The notes below the pieces were generated by a model. It was not told the origin of the DNA, did not search any database, and saw only the letters and a list, made by a program, of their open reading frames with translations. 64,000 nt of DNA from positions 33,831,265 through 33,895,264 of the forward strand of contig NC_088303.1 of NCBI RefSeq assembly GCF_032854445.1, in the 5' to 3' direction. Of this stretch, positions 35,833 through 50,600 are shown in pieces (position 1 is the stretch's first letter; every line of letters begins with the position of its first letter). The position numbers and the translations under genes are program-made. Origin of the DNA: Liolophura sinensis. Lineage: Eukaryota > Mollusca > Polyplacophora > Chitonida > Chitonidae.

Positions 35833-36122
35833 ACGGAGGTCGGTGGTCTTATGGTTACAGCGTCAGCCTCGAAGTCAGTTGACCCGGTTCAAAGACTTTA
35901 AAAATGATACTTGTTGCTGCCTCTCTTGTCGCTCAGCACTGAGAAGTTAGAGCAAGGAAACAGGACTGGTTGGCCAGGTGTCAGTGTAATTTGACTGGGT
36001 GGGGTGTCATGCCTGGTGTCTTCGGCGTCATAGGCCTACTTCAGTGGCGGCAGCTCTTCGGCGGTGTAAAAAAATGTACGTTAAATCTCAAGCTTTCATT
36101 CATTCATTCATTCATTCGTTCA
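35833..36122 (+). repeat. SINE family C copy
   Basis: The tRNA-like head is ggtcttatggttacagcgtc. The body contains gatacttgttgctgcctc and gaaacaggactggttggcca. The tail is a CATT repeat. A second copy is at 46730. Confidence 0.8.
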
Positions 36123-36156
36123 TTCATTCCGCAGAGGTCATATATGCTCTACACGG

Positions 36157-36390
36157 GCCGTGGCCAAGTGGTTGCAGTGCTTGTCTTTCAATCGCCACAT
36201 AACCCACGCGAGGTGTGGGCTCAAACCCAGCCTGCAGGGACAAGGAATTTGCAGATTCCCGCACGAAAAAAGTTTGAGTGACCCTCAGCAATAGCCTCAG
36301 CCTCACTGAAGACCAGTATCAGGCACCAGCCATCGTATAAGTGGAACAGTTTGGGGCATATGATGTTAAAAAATCAAATAAATAAATATA
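36157..36390 (+). repeat. SINE family D copy
   Basis: The head ggccgtggccaagtggttgc, with a B-box-like gggctcaaacccag, resembles a serine/leucine-type tRNA. The lower part is gccatcgtataagtggaaca and the tail is AAATA-type. Confidence 0.75.
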
Positions 36391-38099
36391 TGTTCACCAA
36401 AAGCATGATAGGTTTTCACTTTGCCAAACTCACGATCAGAGAAGGTTAAAGAAGAAGAAAACGTAAAATTGATCCCAAAATCACATGAAAGAACTTCAAA
36501 ACTTTGCAAATTTGGTCTGTAATATCTGTTTTTGATTTTTTTTTTTAGGAAACCTTGGTATTTGAAAATATTTTTGTTTGGTGGGTATTTATCGTCTTTG
36601 TATAATAATATTCTAAATAAGGATGTGATGCATGTCTAATAAATATATGTGAATCTAATTTTTTTGCTCGTATATAAACTTATGCATTTGATTTGAATTA
36701 TGATAATATTTATGAATGTATTAAAAATATATATATATGATGACGGTTTAACACTTTTTTTAGCTGACCAAATGACCAAATTCTAGTGCAAATATGTTTA
36801 TTAAACAGGTGTTACCTAATCATTTATAACATTGTTACACAAAGACTATATACCAAATGGTGGTCTCAAATACTCACCATACTGGCAGAATAATACCTTT
36901 AAGTCGAGTTGATGCAATAAGAAACGCACTTTGACGGACTTTCTTTAAACAGCCAAACATGCTGCAATTAAACCAGCCCATTATAGATCTGATCTAATGT
37001 TATGTTTGATTAACACCATGTGCATGCCTGTCAGCTTGTCAGGTGACTTGCCTTGCCATTGCTGATCGTGGGTTTCTCTACGGATTCTCCCCGGTTTCCT
37101 CTCACCATCATGATGTTCGCCGTCGTAAAGGCTTATAAGTGGAATATCCAATTTTACAGTGTATATACTAAAATCCATGATTAACAAAAAATGTTTGTTG
37201 CGGATAACGTGTCCGAGTCACAAAATCCGGGTCGACTCAAGGGCCAAATGCCACAAGAGAGCCTCCTTTCAAGGTTATCATGTTCATAACGCATCGATCT
37301 TCTCCCCCCGCCGCCCCACCCCCCAAAAAAAATGATTTTTCGAGTCAGATGAGACAAAAATCCGCCTGATAATCCTTAATTCGATAGACCTATTAAACGT
37401 GATGGTCATGTATTTTCCCATATTCGGTAGTAAGGGTTAAAAGTGCACATATTTTCTGCCGGGAGGCGCTGAAGATGGCGAATTCTTTGTGTTCCTGTCC
37501 TTGCTCGTGAATTGACATGCGTGACCAATTGTTTTGAGGCCGATAGTCATAGATCCACAGGGCCCTCTAGTCAGTGTGGCCTGTTGGTATGTCGGTGCAT
37601 CGGTTGACCCACATTCGTGCGGCTTATAGTTATGCATGGAACTTTGCAATTGCACTGCACAACAAGCACACCCCTATTAAACCCATGTTTTTTTTTGTTT
37701 TTTGTTTTTTTGTTGTTTTTGTTTTTTTGTTTTTTGATTTGTGGCAAATTACTTCAACCTCGACTGAGTCAACCAATCAAAGTTGTGAAATGAGAAATAA
37801 TAGTTTCTCAGTGGGCACTGGTCGAGTCAGGAGAAATTAAATTCCTCTGTCTTAGCAGACTGTAGTTTCTTTATTCTCTTTTGTCTTCAGACTGAAAGGA
37901 GAATTTATTTCTCATAAATCGATGACATGAAAATTGGGAAGAAAGTCTGATTTTTTGCTTCCGGTACCGGTAAAGCGTCTCTAGATTGGTTGTTTTATGC
38001 GGGGGACAATTCTATATTGGGATGTCTGACAATTCATATAAAATAATTAAGTTACAGCTTCTCTTGATCTTGCTATCGATGTAATCTCAACTATAAACT
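36391..38099. other. No gene recognised apart from a SINE scrap and T-rich tracts
   Basis: A family A fragment lies at 37060-37150 and a T/G-rich low-complexity tract at 37688-37737. No coding sequence is supported. Confidence 0.4.
37060..37150 (+). repeat. SINE family A, 3' scrap
   Basis: gatcgtgggtttctctacgg, then ccggtttcctctcaccatca and a damaged tail. Confidence 0.6.
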
Positions 38100-38227
38100 A
38101 TGAAGACAGGCGGGATGAACCAAGGGAGGTAACTTTGGACTGGGCGGCGGAAATCGCGAGACAACACGGGATTCTACGCGACTAGATTTCTGTACTTTCC
38201 CTTTACTTTCGTTTGGCGACAAGATAG
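38100..38227 (+). promoter_or_regulatory. Probable caspase promoter-proximal region and non-coding exon 1
   Basis: This is a locally GC- and CpG-richer stretch (gactgggcggcggaaatcgc) followed by a splice-donor-like gataggtaagaag at about 38223. The caspase start codon at 40528 lies just after an acceptor-like tttgtgccag|ag, so a 5' UTR exon must lie upstream, and this is the best candidate. It is an inference without transcript evidence. Confidence 0.4.
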
Positions 38228-39286
38228 GTAAGAAGAGGGTTCTGTTAAAACGCTGGAACTAACTGCGAACTGTTTGTTCTTCTTAAGTAGAATGTGTACA
38301 ATATTTAATGTTGTTTGTCAAATCGGCATAAAAACGCTGAAATGCGATTACGATTTGATATGTTACGGATGTATGTTGCCAAGCCAGTGTTATCACTGAA
38401 AACTCTAATTTTCGTCACCTACATGCATGTTGTCTTGGAGATGTTTAGACCGTTTCGTTTACCTACAGATCACAAATACTACTCGCACATTTAGTGTCTG
38501 ATCCGCACCAAATACTCACATTGTAATAGTGCCAACAGTAAATATACCACGCACAGAGAACCTGGCAGGAAGTGATGTCATGTTTATCAGGAAACAACTG
38601 ACATTTTCCAGCTTCTTCATTCTTTTCATTCGTTTTCTTCGGGTTTATTTGAAATCATTTCATTTGAAAAAAATCATTTCTTGTTGAATTTAAGTTTGAA
38701 GTCATGAAACACAAATTTTATATCAATAAACCGAGTCAGAGAGTTCACGCTGATATAGACAATATGTGGTCTCTGGCAAACTAAAGCAGCTGATTGGTGA
38801 GATTTTACGCTACTTGTTAGACTGAATATACATCTCGCACAGCCGGGTTTGTCGGCGCATTGATGCAGTTAGCAGCTACCGTAAAAAAGTCACATCTTCT
38901 AAATGCATGACTGCGAGAGAGCCCCAATCCAGTCTGGTCCATATCTGTGTGAACTAGTGGGACTTGTGAAATGTCAATTCAGCATAATATTTTATTACCA
39001 TGTTTCATCTGGTTGCAAATATGTAACTCTGACCGGAGTTAGATTTCTTTAAATAAATGCATCCACAACAGTCACTGGTAGTACATATTTTATTCAAGCA
39101 CTATTCGAAAACAACTGTGTGGACATACATCCAGGAAGCAGATTCAACAACTGCACATGTTCCAAATGCTTCAAACTTAAATGTCTTGTTGAGATCCTCA
39201 GAAAGAATCATATCCAGAATTACCCAGATCTTTTCTTACTATTAAATTGTAACATATGCCGTCAGCCTTGGATCATTGCTCAGGGA

Positions 39287-39477
39287 TGGGTGCCTCCATT
39301 GCTTAGTTGGTTAGCATGCTAGCGCAGCGTATGTGGGAAGGTCTGCCAGCAACCTGTGGATGGTCGTGGGTTTCCCCCCAGGCTCTGCCTGGTTTCCTCC
39401 CACCATAATGCTGGCCTCCATGATATAAGTGAAATATTCTTGAGTATGGCATAAAACACTAGCCAAATAAATAAATT
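39287..39477 (+). repeat. SINE family A, internally deleted
   Basis: The head gcctccattgcttagttggt joins directly to tatgtgggaaggtctgccag, losing about 80 bases. The tail is present. It lies in the presumed first caspase intron. Confidence 0.88.
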
Positions 39478-40527
39478 AAAGCAAACAAGCAGAGTAATTG
39501 AAGGTGTTTGGGTAATATGGTTGTATTGCCGAAGGGATACGGAAAATTTCTCATCTGCTTAAATTCTTCCTTATCTGAAGAAGGAAAAACTGCCTGAATA
39601 ACTTTTAGCACGCCTTTCGTCGTTGTTTACCGCTTTGTTTAAGAAGGTTTCCACATCCGCCACTTGTGTCAAATCTAGAGGGAACGTAATTCACAAAGGA
39701 CGAAATATCTCCACCCATTTGCCTGAACAGACAATAGGCCACCATGTTGTCATCTTCACAAATGACGAATGGCCAAATTCTGTGTGATATCATTATCAGA
39801 TACATACATGTACCTTGTGGCTTTTGCCATTGGTTTCTTGTGAATTACAGCGACGATGTGGTAAAATATGATTAAGGAGCTGGTTTCCCCAGTGTTTCTG
39901 CTTCACACTCAGCGCAGTTGTTGAGGCGCCTGGCCTGAATTAAAAGGCGTCGGGGCAAACGTCGAGCCCGGGTAGGGTACATCGTTAAGGAATCATCGAG
40001 TTAAGGAGTTTATAAGTTGCGACTATCCTAGTACAGTTTCTGTAAAAATGCTTCTAAAGGGAGAGTGCTCAAGCGATTTCGCTGTCTGTGGCAGTTCATA
40101 ATTTTGAATTTATCGCGTCTGCCTAGAGAATATCTTAGCCAATGAAACATAGGGACAAGTTGAGCAATAGCGATGTTGGGTACTAGACCCTGATGTGGTT
40201 AGAACAGGGGAGATAACTAGAATCCAGACACTGGACTAATTATTTAATTGTGTGTACCATTGAAATATACATACATTCCCTACACAAATATTCATCCATG
40301 TGGTACGTTGGTATTGAACTGATACTTCTGGCTTTTTACTGACTTTTCATTTCGATGATGTACATATAAAGGCAGATAGCAAAAGCTAAATATAAATAAA
40401 TAAATAAAAAGATAAATAATCTTTGTGACTAATTGTATGTGTAATTGTGTGTTAATTCTTTTCTTGTTTCTTGTCTGTAATATGCATATAATCTACAAGT
40501 CTTGCAATTTTACTTTTTGTGCCAGAG

Positions 40528-43500
40528 ATGGCATCCAGACGTATGGATGACAGCCGTCGAGACGTTCTTCGGAGGAATACAATGTTGTTCAAAACTGATA
40601 TGACCTGTGTCAGTGATGTTGTGGCTCACCTTTATTCAAACTTTGTTCTAAATGAGTCGATGAAAGATGAAATTTTGGTAAGACTCTTGGTTGAGGGTAA
40701 CTCAACCCTTACAGGAAAAATATGATAGGTCTGGAGTGAAATTTTATTGTATTCTGCATGCTTAATGGTAAAAATAGAGATTTTTTCAGAAATCAGCAGA
40801 GCGAAGTAAATAAAAGAAACTTCAGCAATAGCCTAATATAAAGTTTACATTAGAGCCCTTTTTTGGGGATCAGTCGGATACCCCTAACATGCCTAGTGAG
40901 CATATTCTTAATGATGGGCCTGTTCAACTGTATACAGTAACATGTATAATGTGGGCAGTAGACCCAGGGTCAATCCTGGGTTGAGTCACACCCATGACCA
41001 TTAAAGACGAAGTTGTAGCTTCCTCACTTGGCATTCAGCATTAAGGAGATTGTGCAACAACTGGTTGACCCACATCAGCATAATGGCTTGGGTGGGGCGA
41101 CTTACTTGCCTTCGGTAAGTCATTTCATTGAAGCATCATTAAATAAAAGAGGAGTGGAAATCTGTCCTGCCATAAGGAGGCACGTTGCACGTACATGCAT
41201 TCTAAGGACTCCTTCTTTGTCAAATTGAAAAATTGTTAAGTACGACGTTAAACCCTTAGCACTCACTCACTCTAACACATTGCCTCCACTCTTTTAAAGT
41301 ACACATGTACCCTGTTAAATACTGGCATGAAAGTCCTGCATGGTTGCCACCATGTTGTTATCCAAGTGTGGGCACATTTGCTTCCATTCATAGATACTTA
41401 GACATTTATTTATAAACTAAATATGGGCTAGGCAGAAAGTTTCTCAGGCAACCAGATTTTCAAGGGGTATAATAGATTTGAAAATTTTGCAATCCTTGCC
41501 TTGAACTTGAGATACATATACATGTACATTCACAATATAACGTTTTCTTCTTTGTGCATCCGTTGTGGTTCAGTCACTTGAAGCGATCTTATAAAACATG
41601 AAATTCTGGTATAACAACTCCTTTTGAAGGCTGAGGAAGTTTCCAAGAGACTAGTGCTTTACTCATGTTTACTATAAATGGTAGTTTGACGTTGGGCGAG
41701 ACCATACGGCAGTTTATATATAGCTAAAGAAAAAAAAACATGTCTGATCAGTTACTGTTACCTGTTTTACACAAAGTGGATGTTTTTTTTTTTTGTTTGC
41801 CTGAGAACTGACTGGGACGTCAGAAGTATTATTATTCTGTTGTTATTATAGGAATGCCGTGGACGAGGGGAACAAGCTGTACAACTACACAGCCGGATTC
41901 CTAAAAGGGGGGACAATGCTTTTGATTTTTACTATCTTGCATTGAGAGATACCAACAATGATGTGTTGGCAGATGTTTTGGAGCCTCACCTGTGTAATCC
42001 GTTAATAAAAACCACAGGTACACCTGCGCACACAAAAGGACCTGTGCAAGAAACAGTAGCCAAGTCACCTGTTACCTCCCCTACTGATGACGAACCTCCA
42101 GATGTCCCTCCTGGTAAGTAACATAATTTGAAGTCCTAGAGCCGTTTCCACAAAGCTATTTCTGTCATAAGTCAAACTTTGACAAATATAGTTTTTTACC
42201 ACCTCGTATATGTTATCTCAAGAAAAAAGGGTCAAGATTTCACCTTTCAATCAGCAATAAAACTCAGGCATTGTGACAAGACTTTATATTTTGACTTAAG
42301 CCCCACGCCCAACCATTTTAACGCGATCTTAGATTTAAATCAAAATTTCAATCATTGAAATGAACATAAAGTCAGCCATTAAAGCTGAATTAATGAATAG
42401 AGTAGTGTTCCAGAAATGTTCTAAAAATATTTAAAATATTCCACACTGTTTATCAACAAAACAAATAGCAAACAATAGTCAGTACCTAATCACTCATTTG
42501 GTGACACCATTTTGCCATGTCATAGCTATTAAAGTGACTTTACAAAACCTAGAAGCTCTCTCGTACCCAACCAAAGAGTATCAGCTCTGTTCTGTGTCCA
42601 AAGGGCCGACGTTTCTTTTAGTTTGATGCTCTGTCAGGGCGATGTTCGTGGACAACCGTCGTGTTTCAGCGGCCCTACTCGTCCTTGTCCTGCATGGGTG
42701 TAAGCATTTGGCCGAGCTTACTGTACCCACTTCAGCGAATTTACTGAACATAGCTGGACTTTCTGATTGATAACAGACCTTTTTATTCAGATTTAGGGAA
42801 GATATTTTCATAATAAATCTGACATTCCTGCGGAAAAATAATGCAAAGTCACAATATTTTTCTTCAAGCAATGACTCCCCCAAGGCAGGGCCAGCTCACC
42901 CTGACAAGTTACTGCAGTATCCCGCTCAACATATACACATTGTGACACGGGCTGCCGTTCTCAGTTCCTTGTGTGGTTCAAAATGCATGTTTAAGACTTA
43001 AACTAATCGCAAAATCCAATTTATTGCACCGATATCAGCATATCCACTATAAGAAACAACGCTGACAACGGAGAACTAATGGGATTTTTGATGTGACAGC
43101 CAGTTTCATGTGACGCTTTCAGCGCTAGTCATTGGCCAAGTTAATAAGGGCTTCTACAACATGGCTACTCGGAGTGAATTGTCCATCAGTGCCGTATTCT
43201 TAATGCTGAACTTCATCTTCTCGGCTTTCAAAACTTGTTTTACAAAAACTTACTCAGAATTTACATTGTCAATCAATATTTTGACCTTCGTATGTAAGAA
43301 ATAACTTTTCTTACATAATAATTTTTGAATGATTTGAAATTTGAAGTCCAAGATTGTTTCCTGATCCCACGGCCAGGGCTGGGTGGCTTGTAGGCTTCTC
43401 TGATTCTGTGAGTTCTGTTAACCTGAGAGAGGTGGCTTGAGATTTGGAAGATAGGCAGTTATCCTCCTGCAGAAAATGTCACTTACATCTATAGCATAGC

Positions 43501-46500
43501 ATGTTATGGCCCTCGTTTGCTTTCATCTTGAAAATGTACGTTTTTGCGAATATAATATACACAGTTTGAACATACATTAAAGTGTTTATGCTAAGCTTCA
43601 ACAGTTATATGCCCAAGATATGCACACTAATTATGGTCATTAATTGTAAACATTTAATGCCAGTGTGGTATCCTTTTTAATATGATCTAAATTTGTGTTG
43701 TGTTTGACCTTCATGATGACAATATTTAACATTTACAGAGTTACTCCCCTTCAGTTATGTATCAAAATGACTTTTTTCTGGTACTGTATTTCACCTAAAG
43801 TTTGATATATAAAAATGCACATTCACAAGTACATAAAGGCCTTATTAAAAATAAACTTTTGAGTTTTTCTCATTAAAAAAAACTTCTTAGTTGCACTGTA
43901 TGGTTGATGAATCAGTCAGACTTGAGCAAAATGTGTCACTTGAAAAATGCTAAAATTAAGGTGAAATACAGTGTTTGCATGTAGCCAAAAGGTGGGGCTA
44001 TTTGGACATCCACATTCTCGTTGTGGGGTTATTTGGACATCCACATTATCATTGTGGGGCTATTTGGACATCCACATTATTGTTGTGGGGCTATTTGGAC
44101 ATCCACATTATTGTTGTGTGGCTATTTGGACATCCACATTGTTGTTGTGGGGCTATTTGGACATCCACATTATCGTTGTGGGGCTATTTGGACATCCACA
44201 TTCTCGTTGTGGGGCTATTTGGACATACACATTATTGTTGTGGGGCTATTTGGACATCCACATTATCGTTGTAGGGCTATTTGGACATCCACATTATTGT
44301 TGTGGGGCTATTTGGACATCCACATTATTGTTGTGGGGCTATTTGGACATCCACATTCTCGTTGTGGGGCTATTTGTCACATCCACATTATCGTTGTGGG
44401 GCTATTTGGACATCCACATTCTCGTTGTGGGGCTATTTGGACATCCACATTATTGTTGTAGGGCTATTTGGACATCCACATTATCGTTGTAGGGCTATTT
44501 GGACATCCACATTGTTGTTGTGGGGCTATTTGGACATCCACATTATCATTGTGGGGGCTATTTTGACATCCACATTATTGTTGTGGGGCTATTTGGACAT
44601 CCACATTATTGTTGTGGGGCTGTTTGGACATCCACATTATCGTTGTGGGGCTATTTTGACATCCACATTATCGTTGTAGGGCTATTTGGACATCCACATT
44701 CTCGTCGTGATTGTTTCATTTTGTTTGTGAGCATGTGATCTGCCACTCGCAAGTGATCATTTGTTGGTTTCAGTTTGGCCAGATGTTACAGCTTCACCAC
44801 TTGATGTAAAGGTGAAAAAATGTCGTCCAGATGATGTTGATATGAAAAAGAAGTTTATGGATGATGATAATGTGAGTATGCTCTGTTTATCTTTTGTACA
44901 GTTCATGGAGAATGTTAATTGGACAAATCTCAAAAGAGATCTCCAACGCCTTTATTTTCACAAGAATTATTCCCTACACACAATATTTATGCTATAAACT
45001 TAGTCCGTAAACTGGCAAAAAAGCAAAACGCAATTTTAACCTGTTCCACTTAAAAAAAAATCATTGAAGTTGAACCATCTGCCTCTGTTGTCTGCCACAG
45101 GGTGCTGGCTCGATGCTGAAGTGATGATTAATGAGTTCTATACACCCTGTACCATTAGGCGGAGCATATTATGTTATAGCAATTTTTTCTCTCTGTCTGC
45201 CTGTCCGTATTCATGTCCGAACTGTAACTCCAACAGTTTTCTGCATAGGGTTTTAATTTTTGGTGGATACATACACAGGTCACGGTTAACATTTGTCTAT
45301 TTTTGGCCTTTTTCATAACCATTTTTCTTATATATTCTACATAAATAGAAATGACTTCGTGTCTGGCCTACAACTCAGATTGTTTTCCCCATAAAATTTG
45401 GATTTAAGGGGGACACTTTTGTCCACTTGTGCTGAAGATTCCCCTTGGAGGTTATACTCCCCACAATGCTGCTGGTATTTTTTTCTTAATATACAGTTCA
45501 AACAGATGCATTTGTGGGGGTGTATGTTGTGTTCACCAGAAGTCTTGTTTCACATGTAACTAGAGAACAGGGTATTTCAGACATTCCGGTTATAGTTTTG
45601 TCAGAAATCTGGTTTATTTAGTATCCATTGCTCTTTGTGTATTTCTATTCCATTTTTTCTTTTGTCTTCTTTTTCAAATTTGTGGACTGCCCGAAATGAG
45701 CATGAATTTGGCCCATGACTAACTTGCCCATTTTTCCGGATTCTGAGAGTTGTATTGATTTTAGGAAGATGTTTTGAGGTTTGCTTAGATCATGGTATGA
45801 TATTCTGCTAGAAAATTATAAGTTTCAGCCCCAAAAATAATATTTTGAGACAATTATTTATCTGTAAAAATGCACTTTTGTGGGGGGAAATTTGAGGTCA
45901 TTTAGGGTACATACAGACTGAATTACAAACCATTTTATACATTGCTTGTCAAGAGGCATGGAAAAGTATATACTGACATGTGCATGGTATATATAGATCT
46001 CACTCAGTATGGCAGTCCAGGATACATGATCAAACATATTTGTAACTATGCGTATTATCCTTTTATTTCAGGTATATTGCATGAAATCCAAGTCAATGAG
46101 AATTCTCATTATCAACAATGAAAAGTTTGAAAACGCCAAGGATACGAATGAAGCCCTGGACACGCGTGATGGGACCAATATTGACGCTACCAGCCTGGAT
46201 ATGGTGTTCAGACAAATGGGGTTTAGACACATAAGAACAGAACCTGAATTAACAGGACTGGTAAGTTAAAAATGTGATGCTTTTGTAAATGGAGGTAACT
46301 ATTGCCTCATACTACAGTGACAGAAAAGTTGTTGTAAATACCAGTACTACAGTACAAGTAGACTAACTGCTTTTCTGGCCAAGTGGTTAGTGCTTCTGCC
46401 TCAAAGTCGTAGGATAGAGAGTGCGCTTCGGGAGTGGTAAATCCAGGGTGAATCCTCAGTCGGGTCACACCTAAAACCTTAAAAGAGGAAGTTGCAATTT

Positions 46501-47627
46501 CCCGGCTTAGGGTTCAGCAATAAGGGAATAGTGCAACAACTGGTTGACTCGTGTCAGTATAATGGCAGGGGCGGGATGGCATGTAAGTAAAGCAGCACTA
46601 GATAAAAGAGCAGTGGAAATCCACCCTGCAACAAGGAGGCACATTACATGCACTCTAAGGACTCCTTCGTCGTCATATGACTGAAAAATTGTTAAGCACG
46701 ACATCAAACCTGAAGCACTCACTCACTCAAAGTCCTAGGATTAAACCAATTCTAGGGTCAAGTCATACCAAAGATTTTAAAAATGGTACTTGTTGCTGCC
46801 TTGCTTGGCTCTCAGCGCTGAGAGATTAGAGGAAGGAAACAGGACTCGTTAGTTGGCCTGTCGCCAGTATGATGTGAAAGGGTGGGGTGTCATGTCTGGT
46901 GTCTTTAACCTAATACTTCAGTGGCAGCATGGACATGTCCTGCCACAAGGAGACACAGTATATATGAATATATGTATATACACCTATAAATCACTTCTTG
47001 TATTTGTCAAATTTTGAAATATGACGTGGAACCCTAAACATACATACATATATACAAGTAGTCTACTTGTGCTATACCAAATTTGGGGGGAGTGGGCTGT
47101 GGTTTATTGTAATTGTTCTGCCTTTTTCACATGTTTATTCAGGCAGAGTCTGAGAGCATTATTCTATGTACACTGCTAAAATGATAGCCTGGAAATTGTC
47201 CAATCCAACCAGTGTAGTTTTGTCTTCAAAATCAAATTAAAAGCATAAATTGCACTGAAAGTTGCTCTTTCAAATGTGAAAAGGTTTAGGAATTAGGGTA
47301 GTGGTTAAGACGCTTGTCTTTCTGTTAGTAGGACACCTGAAGTGCAGAGTCATACCCAGGGTTGGACAGGAAATTTATGGATTCCTCCAGCCAATGTGAC
47401 TGTTCATGGGGCTTTGGTGACAGTAATTAAGCACTCAGTCAGCTTGTGTGGCTTGTTGAAGCCCATTTACCCTGCACTAGGGTGGCGTGTATGCATGTTT
47501 GTCACACCTGTTCTTCTCCGAGGTCTATGGTTACCCCAGGTCTTCTCTTTCCCCTCCCAGCAGACTTACCACCATTGTTACAAGTGAAAAATTCCTGATT
47601 ATGTGAAACAAGTTAATAAATGTATTA

Positions 47628-47679
<52 letters not shown>

Positions 47680-50600
47680 GCATGGAAAAATAATCATAGT
47701 TCATCATGTTTTCTTTCAACTTTCATGTGTATTTTTAATGACAGAGAATTCTGAAAACTTTGAAAGAAGAGGCTGCAGATCGAAAGCGGACAGACGAGGG
47801 CTTTATGTGTTTCATTCTGTCCCATGGCAATGTTGGAAGCGTGTATGGAACTGATGGCGTTCCAGTATCATTAGAAGATATCTATAAACAATTTGATGGG
47901 AAAATGTGCAGAGCTTTACTAGGCAAACCCAAACTATTCTTCATTCAGGCTTGTCAAGGCAGTAAGTGGAAATCTTTGTAGTTATTATTACATTTTAGTG
48001 TACAGGCCTACTTGGCTTAAGGCTTTAAAACATGAGATGGCTGCAGTTACAGTACAGCTGTGTTGCCCATTGTGGTCTCATGGTTCATGCATTATACGCC
48101 CACCATAGGCCGACCCTGGCCAGACTGTGATTAAACATGCCATCATCCTCTGCTTACCATCTGCTAAGAGTCGGCCCACGGTCCTCCGACAGTCCATGCA
48201 TGTTGGCACGTAGGTCAGCGTATCATTTTACGACGTTCACTAACTGGCCAGTTTGATGTAACAACATGGGACATATACTGTAGGCCTTTTATTATTCTCG
48301 TGATCAAGTTTCAAGCCTCAAATGCCAAGCTCATACCTTGTACTATTCAAATTGTTAAAATAATTCTAAAGTGATAATGCGGCTTGCGCTGTAAAACTCT
48401 TTGGAACTTTACTATGGATTTTATACGTAACATTTGCTCAGATGAGGCTGATATTTCGTGAAAGGTAACCATTTGGGCAAATCTAAAGTAACAGCAAAGA
48501 CTGGATTAGAATTGCGCTAATTGATTTTTTTACAGGTACCAGAAATCTCTGGTTCAGATTTTTATTTGTTTTGGTGTATTTTCGTAATTTATACAGTGAT
48601 GGGTAGAGGACATTCCCAAAGTGTGTAACACATTGTATTGCTTACAACATTTAGGATTCATATTTATCCTAGGGCCTATACCGTATGTGTTTACTCATTA
48701 ATGTACAAGTGTATAAAGGCTACATAATAATAAACATGTTTTTGTTCTTATAAAAATTAGTAAAACGGCAGGATCGACAATTGCAAAATGTGGATACAAT
48801 TTAGGGACTCAATTAAGAACACATTAACATGCAGACCTATATACATGGCACGGGTTTGAATTTTATAGATTGTAGGCCTTGGGTGATGTATCAGTTATAT
48901 AGATAATAGATTCCTTAGATATACATTTTCAGCATAGGTTTTTGAAAGAGCCTTTTGTTGTATATAAGCATGCAGGATGACAAAACATCACACACACCAA
49001 AGTCAAATATTCCTGTGTAATTTTGTGTCCAATTTGAAAGTGTTAAATTTACCAACTGATAAGCCAAATATTTGAGTCCATTTCCAAATTCTGTCACTGT
49101 TGTATAGAGCTGTCATGTACAGATTGAACTTCAGATAAAGCTGTGTGTTGCATATACGTATATTTGTGGGCACATAAATCTGCGATAAGTTTCTGTAAGT
49201 AGGCTTGTTATTTAATAATTATTGAAGTAATTTATGTCGTATGCAAAATATTGTGTACTGGTGATACCTGGTACAATCTTGAATCCCCTGTTCTCAAGAG
49301 ACCAAAACCATTAGGGCTCCCAGACAGTAAGACGCTGAAACTTGAATTTTGTAGATATGCTGCGAGCCATCACAGTGTTCATAAGAGGCATGATGGTTTA
49401 CAGGAAATCGGTCTGTATTTACTGTTAAAACATTTGATGATCATGGGCCGACGGTTCACTGACGATCTGCATATGATGGCCAGAGGATCGCGTCATGGTA
49501 CACGAATGAAGGTGTATGGTCAGCGTATCGTACACTGACCATGGGCTGACCATCAGAGTATCCCCTGGCCACAATGGGTGTAGGGTTAATGGTCTGGATC
49601 CAGCTGTAGTGTATGTGTGGCTCAGAGGCCTAGTGAAAGACTTTTGCAGAGTTATGCCCCTTTGTGGTTTTTTCATTTTTTCAACACTAATAGTCCTGGA
49701 TCCCAGTTAGCCACATTCACATTTTGAGATCTTACAGTACACACGGTACACCACTGTTGTCGTGATCTGATTGTTGAAACACATGGCTTATTGTAAATTT
49801 TCATAGCTCACCTGTACGAATTATGAGAGGTTTTGTGAGAGAAGAGAAAAGTGTTGGTGGTCAGTTCAGCTTTTTTTTTTTTTTAGCTCCTGTATATCGG
49901 GCTCTTATACATGGATTGAAAGTTAAGCTTTTTTTTAGCTGTCTAGTTTAAGAAATTGTGTGTAAATGTACAAAATCAGATGGAAGGCTAACCTTTTTGT
50001 AGGTCCTATTTAATGGACTCTCATACATGGCTTGAAAGTTAAGCTTTTGAGGGCCTGGAAGTAAAGGGGACAGACTGCTTTAAGGGCATTTCTGAGGTGG
50101 TCAAAGATTTGAGAATGTTTCAGTATCAGAGTATACCTGTGCCACCTATAAAGCTGGCAGCTGGTCATGAAATAAGAAAAATATTCTCCAGGTGTAATGA
50201 GCAAAAAAAATTCTCAGTTAGGTAATGCCATGGTGAATGCTTAGTCCATAAACCATGGAAATCAGTAAGTCATAATCCTTACACCTTGTTTGTCACGCAG
50301 CAAAGAAGGATGACACCAAACAGTCTCCAACTCCAGAAGAAAACGTAGCTGAATTAGAGGAACAGTTCAAAGACCTACATCTACCAAGAGAAGCTTCAGA
50401 TTCCAGTGCTGATGTAGCAACAAAAGCAGACATGCTAGTTGCCACGGCAACCACGGCAGGTAACTTTAAACTGTATGCATGACTTCTCAGATGAAATTGT
50501 CACATGTAGTTTTTTACCCTGCATCCAGAATAGCCCTTGGTATTATTTTACTGTGAGTGACATCAGTTCCTCCGTCTGTGCATCCATCACTTTGTAAATC

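Noticed and set aside
43971-44738. Three long overlapping + strand reading frames rich in GLFGHPH and WTSTL repeats
   Set aside because: They are by-products of the 31-bp minisatellite, whose unit has no stop in any frame. The region is intronic in the caspase gene.
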